Shown here: positions 7,728 through 11,295 of the stretch, in pieces
Position numbering within the stretch: position 1 is the first letter of the stretch
Layout of the letters: each line of letters starts with the position of its first letter
Source: Bifidobacterium breve
GTDB taxonomy: Bacteria > Actinomycetota > Acidimicrobiia > IMCC26256 > PALSA-555
Reading direction: 5' to 3'
Assembly (NCBI GenBank): GCA_945889545.1
Contig: CAMDCC010000071.1
Span: forward strand, 1 to 11,295
DNA length: 11,295 bases
Made by a program: the position numbers and the translations under genes
The notes under the pieces: generated by a model
Database searches by the model: none
Told to the model about the DNA's origin: nothing
Seen by the model: only the letters and a program-made list of their open reading frames with translations

Positions 7728-8779
7728 CGATCGATCTGACGGGTGGACTTCCCGCCTCGCGCGAGGACGTGCTCGCCAAGCGTCCCGCCGAGCCCAACAT
7801 GCGAGACGCCGTGAACATGTGGGTGTCCGACGACCGCGGCGAGATCGGCCTCCCGCGTTTCGCGGTGGAGGCCGTGGCCTCCCAGTGGGACAAGCACGAC
7901 CTCCAAGTGAACGTTGCGCTCGCCGACGGGCGCGTCTTCCGGCTGCGCGGCCCATTCCCCTCGATGCCGGCGACCGGGGCCGACGGCCGGGCGTCGGTGT
8001 TCGGCGCGGGCCCGCTCGTCTTCCACTGCGTCGAGCCGTTCCGCGTCTGGACCGCCGAGTTCAACGGCACGGCGACCGAGACATCGGCCGAAGCACTCAT
8101 CGCCGGCGACCACGATGGCCCCCGCGTCGACCTCGCATTCACCGTCGAGGCCACCATGGCCGTCCCACCGTGGATCCAGGGAACCCTGTTCCCGGAGGCA
8201 GCCGAGATGCTGGCCACCTCGGTCGAGGGCAAGCTCATGGGGGGTCCCCGCTACGAACAGCTCTTCCGCGCCACCGGGAACGTGCGCGTCGGCGCCGAGG
8301 AGCACCCGTTCACCGGCAGTGGGCTGCGCATCCGCCGACAGGGCATCCGCGACGTCACCGAGTTCTGGGGTCATTGCTGGCAGTCGGCGTTGTTCCCGAG
8401 CGGCCGCGCCTTCGGCTACATCGCCTACCCGCCGCGCCCCGACGGCACCGAGTCGTACAACGAGGGCTACCTCTTCATGGGCGAGGGTGAGGGCGAGGGT
8501 GAGGGCGACGGTGAGCTCATCCCGGCGAAGGTGCTCAAGGCGCCGTGGCTCCACAGACTGGTCCCCAAGGGCGACGACGCCTCATTCGTGTTCGAGTCCA
8601 AGCTCGGCGTCACTCGGATCGAGGGCGAGACGGTCTTCTCGACGTTCGAGATGGGCCTGCCCGAGTACCCGCAGTTCCCCCTTCTCTTCCAGGGCGGTGT
8701 GCGCTACCGCTGGGATGGAGAAGAGACGTACGGCATGCTCGAACGCTCGTCGATGCGGGACCGGGTCGAAGGGATCTAA
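7724..8779 (+). CDS. Protein of unknown function, possibly lipocalin/CrtC-like (DUF7064/DUF7065 style)
   Basis: A 351-residue protein that starts at GTG 7724, overlapping the sulfotransferase stop as GTGA. I do not recognise it firmly. It is rich in alternating beta-type segments and aromatic residues, with MRDAVNMWVSDDRGEIGLPRF near the N-terminus and GLRIRRQGIRDVTEFWGH...GYIAYPPRPDGTESYNEGYLF around 200-250. This pattern recalls two-domain lipocalin-like proteins related to hydroxyneurosporene synthase (CrtC) that occur beside sulfotransferases, kinases and acyl-CoA enzymes in actinobacterial catabolic clusters. That link is from memory of the pattern and needs a profile search. No signal peptide or membrane segment is seen. 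Residues 253-264 are a GE/GD repeat encoded by a tandem DNA repeat. As the last gene of the operon it may bind, hydrate or isomerise a hydrophobic intermediate; this is inference only. Confidence 0.78.
   Translation: MTIDLTGGLPASREDVLAKRPAEPNMRDAVNMWVSDDRGEIGLPRFAVEAVASQWDKHDLQVNVALADGRVFRLRGPFPSMPATGADGRASVFGAGPLVFHCVEPFRVWTAEFNGTATETSAEALIAGDHDGPRVDLAFTVEATMAVPPWIQGTLFPEAAEMLATSVEGKLMGGPRYEQLFRATGNVRVGAEEHPFTGSGLRIRRQGIRDVTEFWGHCWQSALFPSGRAFGYIAYPPRPDGTESYNEGYLFMGEGEGEGEGDGELIPAKVLKAPWLHRLVPKGDDASFVFESKLGVTRIEGETVFSTFEMGLPEYPQFPLLFQGGVRYRWDGEETYGMLERSSMRDRVEGI
8480..8515 (+). repeat. Three tandem copies of a 12-base unit inside the last operon gene
   Basis: The unit GGCGAGGGTGAG occurs at 8480-8491 and 8492-8503, and again at 8504-8515 with one change (C for G at 8509). 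It encodes GEGE, GEGE, GDGE at residues 253-264. Unit length keeps the frame, so gain or loss of copies would only lengthen or shorten an acidic Gly-Glu linker. Confidence 0.9.
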
Positions 8780-8822
8780 CGCCGTGTCAGACAACGTTTG
8801 CCCGGCTCCCGTGCCGTCACTC

Positions 8823-8857
8823 AGAGCCGGCGATCGGGGACGTTCGTGAGCGGCTCT
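8823..8857. terminator. Weak candidate bidirectional terminator hairpin between convergent genes
   Basis: AGAGCCG (8823-8829) pairs perfectly with CGGCTCT (8851-8857) across a 21-base loop. It lies in the 87-base gap (8780-8866) where the + strand operon and the - strand small-gene pair meet tail to tail. No T-run follows on either strand, so it is at best an atypical terminator. Nothing else is seen in this gap. Confidence 0.3.
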
Positions 8858-8866
8858 CCACCGGGT

Positions 8867-9346
8867 TCAGGAGGCAGCACGACCTTGCCGCTCCTTGACC
8901 TCGACATCGACGTCACAGCCAAGCAGGTACAGCAGCGCCATGAGCTGGCGCAGAGACTTCGTGTAGTTCGTCGGGTCGAGAAGACGGTAGAGCTGAGTCG
9001 GAGACGTTCCAAGCGATCGCGCGACCTCACGAGTCGAGAGCCCGGACCTGTCGAAGCGTGTTCGCGCCTCCTGGGTAAGCCGGTACAGAGCGAGATCAGC
9101 CATGTACGACGGGTCCTCGTTGTACTCAAGGACGGCGTCGACATGCACGCTGCCCTCGGCGCCTGAAGCGAGCCGAAACGTAAAGCCCTCGCCACCGAGC
9201 TCTGGGTCCACGAATGCCTCCGCAACCCGATCGCCGGCGGATGGAGCCGGGTCGGCCTTGGCATAGGGAAAGACGAAGTCCCGCCTCCGCGTTCGGACCT
9301 CGAAGAGGTGCCTGCGATTGTTGGCCTCCACGCTCAGAACTTTCAT
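8867..9346 (-). CDS. DUF2442-like domain fused to helix-turn-helix; antitoxin-like partner
   Basis: A 159-residue protein starting at the ATG ending at 9346, which overlaps the stop of the upstream DUF4160-like gene (ATGA) and follows a strong GAGGGAAGG site. The N-terminal half (about 1-75, from MKVLSVEA to FTFRLASGAEGSVHVDAVLEY) resembles the DUF2442 beta-rich domain. Residues 102-124 (GLSTREVARSLGTSPTQLYRLLD) are a clear helix-turn-helix, continued by a helical stretch SLRQLMALLYLLGCDVDVEV. DUF4160 and DUF2442 genes are commonly found as adjacent pairs and are regarded as toxin-antitoxin-like, though the biochemical role is not settled. The HTH suggests this partner binds DNA and controls its own operon. 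An in-frame extension upstream to 9436 overlaps the DUF4160 gene and is rejected. Codons ending in T look commoner here than in the catabolic genes, a mild hint of separate origin. Confidence 0.78.
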   Translation of the reverse strand: MKVLSVEANNRRHLFEVRTRRRDFVFPYAKADPAPSAGDRVAEAFVDPELGGEGFTFRLASGAEGSVHVDAVLEYNEDPSYMADLALYRLTQEARTRFDRSGLSTREVARSLGTSPTQLYRLLDPTNYTKSLRQLMALLYLLGCDVDVEVKERQGRAAS

Positions 9347-9537
9347 AGCCTTCCCTCTTCCACAAGTTCGCTCAGAAGTCGCTGGATGCGTGCCGACGCT
9401 TGTCCCTTCATGGGCTGCCAGTTGTCGAGATCCCACTTCACGACGAGCGTCCCGTCTCGATACACGTGCACGTGCCGCGGGCTGTGGTCACCCGCCCACG
9501 CAAGGAAGACGAAGCCACCGCGACGGATTTTTGGCAC
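9343..9537 (-). CDS. DUF4160-like small protein; toxin-antitoxin-like partner
   Basis: A 64-residue protein read from GTG at 9537. It begins (M)PKIRRGGFVFLAWAGDHSP and continues RHVHVYRDGTLVVKWDLDN, then a C-terminal helix ending in LLSELVEEGRL. The order of an N-terminal strand with PKI, an aromatic strand, the DH-P-RHVHV core and a C-terminal helix matches DUF4160. The frame is open further upstream to 9663, but that part does not look like the family and would overlap the preceding hydrolase gene; GTG 9537 puts the family N-terminus exactly at the start. No ribosome-binding site precedes it, while a TATCAT box sits six bases upstream, so a leaderless transcript is plausible. Its stop overlaps the next gene's start by four bases. 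The biochemical activity of DUF4160 is unknown, and which partner would be toxic is not decided by sequence. Confidence 0.75.
   Translation of the reverse strand: MPKIRRGGFVFLAWAGDHSPRHVHVYRDGTLVVKWDLDNWQPMKGQASARIQRLLSELVEEGRL
9349..9357 (-). promoter_or_regulatory. Ribosome-binding site for the DUF2442-HTH gene
   Basis: GAGGGAAGG on the - strand, with its GAGGG core six bases before the ATG at 9346-9344. It lies within the last codons of the DUF4160-like gene and fixes the start of the HTH partner. Confidence 0.7.
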
Positions 9538-9543
9538 TACAAG

Positions 9544-9549
9544 ATGATA
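9544..9549 (-). promoter_or_regulatory. Candidate -10 element for a leaderless small-gene pair
   Basis: TATCAT on the - strand fits the TANNNT form of actinobacterial -10 boxes and lies six bases before GTG 9537. Transcription would then begin at or next to the start codon, explaining the missing ribosome-binding site. I see no convincing -35 box. Confidence 0.4.
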
Positions 9550-9561
9550 CCGTGCAAGGTA
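9548..9561. promoter_or_regulatory. Short inverted repeat over the candidate promoter, possible operator
   Basis: TACC and GGTA arms flank a six-base centre (9548-9551 and 9558-9561) and overlap the upstream edge of the candidate -10 box. The position suits repression by the HTH protein encoded downstream, but arms of four bases can easily occur by chance. Confidence 0.25.
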
Positions 9562-9586
9562 ACAGCAATGCCGGTCGGCCGCGCTG

Positions 9587-9636
9587 CCGAAGTGCCGTTC
9601 GGGGGCACGCAAACGTTGGCTGACGCTCAGCCCCCG
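9587..9636 (-). terminator. Hairpin-rich end of the hydrolase gene, candidate terminator
   Basis: Three overlapping inverted repeats lie at the end of the esterase-like gene. GGCTGA/TCAGCC with a three-base loop (9618-9632) includes the stop codon. CGGGGGC/GCCCCCG (9600-9606 and 9630-9636) encloses it and would compete with it. CCGAA/TTCGG (9587-9602) lies just beyond. Only a short AACGTTT follows the first hairpin, so intrinsic termination would be weak. The gap separates the hydrolase genes from the small-gene pair. Confidence 0.35.
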
Positions 9637-10577
9637 GCCCGTTCGAACACCGGTGGGAGCCACGCGCCGATCCGCTTGAACGCCTCAGCCGCCGCTGGCA
9701 GGTTGAAGTTGACGAACCCGTGGGGCTGGCCGAGGTAGCAGACCTCGTCGACCTCTACCCCCGCGTCGCGCAGCCGAGCGGCATACGCCCGCCCCTCGTC
9801 CCTCAGGAAATCGCATCCGCCCAGCACGACGATCGCCGGCGGGAGGTCGGCGAGGCTCGGCGCGTGCAGGGGCGCGGCGAAAGGATCCTTGCTGATGTCG
9901 CGCCCTGCTGAATAGAGCCCCCAGATCATGTCGCCCCCCTTCTTCGTGAGCACGATCCCCTCGAACTCCGTGCGGGACGGGAAATCCGTCGCGTTGCCGT
10001 CGACACCGGGGTAGATCAGCACCTGGGCCGCTAGCGGCACATCGGTGTTGCCGCGAAGCCGCAGTGTGACTGCCGCGGACATGTTCCCGCCGGCACTCTC
10101 CCCGGCTACCGCGACCTGACTCGACGACACACCGAGCTCTTCGGCATGCGCGAGAGCCCAACGCGTGACCGTCTCGCAGTCGTCGAGCCCGGCCGGGAAC
10201 GGGTGCTCGGGCGCCAACCGGTACTCGACCGAGATCACCACCGCATTCGTGGCATGGGTGAGCTCGCGCGCCACGTTGTCCATGAGCCCGATGCTGCCGA
10301 TGCAGTGCGCGCCGCCGTGGAAGTAGACGATCAGTCCCGTCGGTGGCCCATCGTTGCGATAGAAGCGCACAGGGATGCCCTCCACCACGTCGTCGTGGAC
10401 GTGCGCGATGTCCTGAGACGGCGGTGCTCCGACCGGGCCGCGAGCAAGCTCGAAGATCTCAGGCGAGTACTCCTCGATCGGCTGACCGGACCACGGGTTC
10501 GCCTCAAAGTACGCGACGGCGGCCGGGTCGAGCACGCCCTCATCCACTGCCTGATTGTCTGCCTGATCGGGGCTCAT
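9627..10577 (-). CDS. Alpha/beta-hydrolase fold-3 (HSL family) esterase or lipase
   Basis: A 316-residue carboxylesterase of the hormone-sensitive-lipase family, expected to hydrolyse short- to medium-chain esters in the cytoplasm. YFHGGAH (85-91) is the HGGG-like oxyanion-hole motif, EYRLAPEHPFPAG follows at 118-130, and GESAGG (159-164) carries nucleophile Ser161. Asp256 in LGGCDFLRDEG and His286 in GQPHGF complete the triad. The oxyanion motif reads HGGA rather than HGGG, a tolerated variant. The start is ATG at 10577, with GAGGAG nine bases upstream; the longer in-frame extension to 10961 runs antisense-like through the epoxide hydrolase gene and lacks family similarity. It begins 23 bases after the epoxide hydrolase stop, so the two genes are probably co-transcribed. 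No signal peptide is seen. The substrate is unknown. Confidence 0.92.
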   Translation of the reverse strand: MSPDQADNQAVDEGVLDPAAVAYFEANPWSGQPIEEYSPEIFELARGPVGAPPSQDIAHVHDDVVEGIPVRFYRNDGPPTGLIVYFHGGAHCIGSIGLMDNVARELTHATNAVVISVEYRLAPEHPFPAGLDDCETVTRWALAHAEELGVSSSQVAVAGESAGGNMSAAVTLRLRGNTDVPLAAQVLIYPGVDGNATDFPSRTEFEGIVLTKKGGDMIWGLYSAGRDISKDPFAAPLHAPSLADLPPAIVVLGGCDFLRDEGRAYAARLRDAGVEVDEVCYLGQPHGFVNFNLPAAAEAFKRIGAWLPPVFERAGG

Positions 10578-10586
10578 CTCGGGTGA

Positions 10587-10592
10587 CTCCTC
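10587..10592 (-). promoter_or_regulatory. Ribosome-binding site for the HSL-family hydrolase
   Basis: GAGGAG on the - strand, nine bases before the ATG at 10577-10575 and inside the 23-base gap after the epoxide hydrolase stop. It supports the 316-residue form. Confidence 0.7.
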
Positions 10593-10600
10593 TGTTCTGC

Positions 10601-11295
10601 TCAGCGTACGGTTCGGAAGAAGTTGCGTACGTCGTCGACGAAGAGCTCGGGCTGCTCCATCGCGGCGAAGTGCCCGCCGCGGGGTTGCTCGGACCAGTAG
10701 GTGACGTTGTAGCGCTGCTCGACCCATGCGCGCGGGAAGGCGATCACTTCCTTGGGATAGCACGCGACGCCGGTAGGAACACTCACGAACTCCGGTGCTC
10801 CCTGTTCGGCGTGGAAGAGCTCCCAGTACAACCGGGCCGACGACGTGATGGTCTGCGTCACCCAGTACATCATCACGTTGGTGATGAGCTGATCGCGCGT
10901 AAACACGCTCTCGGGGTCGCCGTCGCAGTCGCTCCACGCACGGAACTTCTCCACGATCCATCCGAGGAGGCCGGCGGGTGAGTCGTTGAGTGCCATACCC
11001 AGGGTTTGTGGCTTCGTCATTTGCTCTTGCGCGTAGCCCGCCTCTTCACGCGTGAACCTCGCCATGGCGGCGAGCCGGGCCTTGTCCTCGTCAGAGAGCG
11101 GGATCGACTCCTCGGGACGCTCCGCCAGCGCCATGTTGAGATGGATCCCCGCGCAGTGCTCGGGGTCGAGCGCGCCGATCCTCGTGGTGACCTGCGAACC
11201 CCAATCGCCGCCCTGGGCGCCGTAGCGCGGGTAGTCGAGTCGGCTCATCAGCTCACTGAACGCCGACGCGATGCGCCACGTATCCCAGCCGCGCG
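10601..11295 (-). CDS. Epoxide hydrolase (EPHX1-like, EHN family), 5' partial
   Basis: The frame is open to the right edge of the window, so the N-terminal part, which in this family carries the EHN domain and the HGWP oxyanion motif, is missing. About 231 residues are visible, starting with GWDTWRIASAFSELMSRLDY. The nucleophile elbow is AQGGDWGS, with the Asp that attacks the epoxide. The lid holds MMYWVTQTITSSARLYWE, which includes Tyr residues suitable for polarising the epoxide, and RGGHFAAMEQPE near the C-terminus holds the catalytic His. The expected reaction opens an epoxide to a vicinal diol through a covalent ester intermediate. An in-frame ATG at 11248 is not the start, because family sequence continues upstream of it. 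It is the upstream gene of a pair with the HSL-family esterase and may belong to the same detoxification or catabolic route. Substrate unknown. Confidence 0.92.
   Translation of the reverse strand, partial: RGWDTWRIASAFSELMSRLDYPRYGAQGGDWGSQVTTRIGALDPEHCAGIHLNMALAERPEESIPLSDEDKARLAAMARFTREEAGYAQEQMTKPQTLGMALNDSPAGLLGWIVEKFRAWSDCDGDPESVFTRDQLITNVMMYWVTQTITSSARLYWELFHAEQGAPEFVSVPTGVACYPKEVIAFPRAWVEQRYNVTYWSEQPRGGHFAAMEQPELFVDDVRNFFRTVR

Noticed and set aside
10578..10961. In-frame upstream extension of the HSL-family hydrolase
   Set aside because: It lies inside the epoxide hydrolase gene in another frame, is Arg-rich and unlike the family. GAGGAG upstream of ATG 10577 decides the start.
10343..10981. 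Open frame of 212 codons on the + strand opposite the hydrolase genes
   Set aside because: No domain or ribosome-binding site; antisense to two well-supported genes.
1..11295. tRNA or rRNA genes, CRISPR arrays, insertion sequences, prophage or attachment sites
   Set aside because: I found no spaced direct repeats, transposase or integrase motifs, rRNA segments or tRNA-like sequence. The only clear tandem repeat is the coding one at 8480-8515.

Overview
The window is GC-rich throughout, with strong G/C preference at third codon positions, GTG starts, short or absent gaps between genes, and protein families common in Actinomycetota. An Acidimicrobiia- or mycobacteria-like high-GC actinobacterium is the best guess, but no rRNA or lineage marker is present to confirm it. 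The gene content is accessory catabolism: hydrolases and modifying enzymes for small organic molecules, with no housekeeping genes.

Left block (1-8779, all + strand) reads as one operon of seven genes that is already under way at the left edge. In order they are: a partial ACMSD-like (amidohydrolase-2) metal-dependent hydrolase or decarboxylase; a small VOC/glyoxalase-fold protein; an APH-type small-molecule kinase; an N-acyl-D-amino-acid deacylase-like amidohydrolase; a 763-residue formylglycine-type arylsulfatase; a PAPS-type sulfotransferase; and a protein of unknown function that may have a lipocalin/CrtC-like fold. Genes overlap (22, 8 and 4 bases) or lie 5-24 bases apart, so co-transcription and partial translational coupling are likely. 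No promoter or regulator for this operon is in the window.

Right block (8867-11295, all - strand) converges on the operon. Reading in the direction of transcription it holds a partial EPHX1-like epoxide hydrolase entering from the right edge, an HSL-family alpha/beta-hydrolase 23 bases downstream, an 89-base hairpin-rich gap, and a compact two-gene module. That module is a 64-residue DUF4160-like protein overlapping by four bases a 159-residue protein with a DUF2442-like N-terminus and a helix-turn-helix C-terminus. The arrangement is that of a toxin-antitoxin-like pair and seems unrelated to the catabolic genes.

Taken together, the catabolic genes suggest processing of a compound bearing ester or epoxide, amide and sulfate-ester groups, or one activated by phosphorylation or sulfation. 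The substrate cannot be read from the sequence. The most interesting points are the adjacent sulfatase and sulfotransferase genes, the deacylase-like enzyme that lacks part of the expected metal-binding set, the unknown last gene with an in-frame GE repeat, and the small DUF4160/DUF2442-HTH pair with a possible leaderless, self-regulated promoter.
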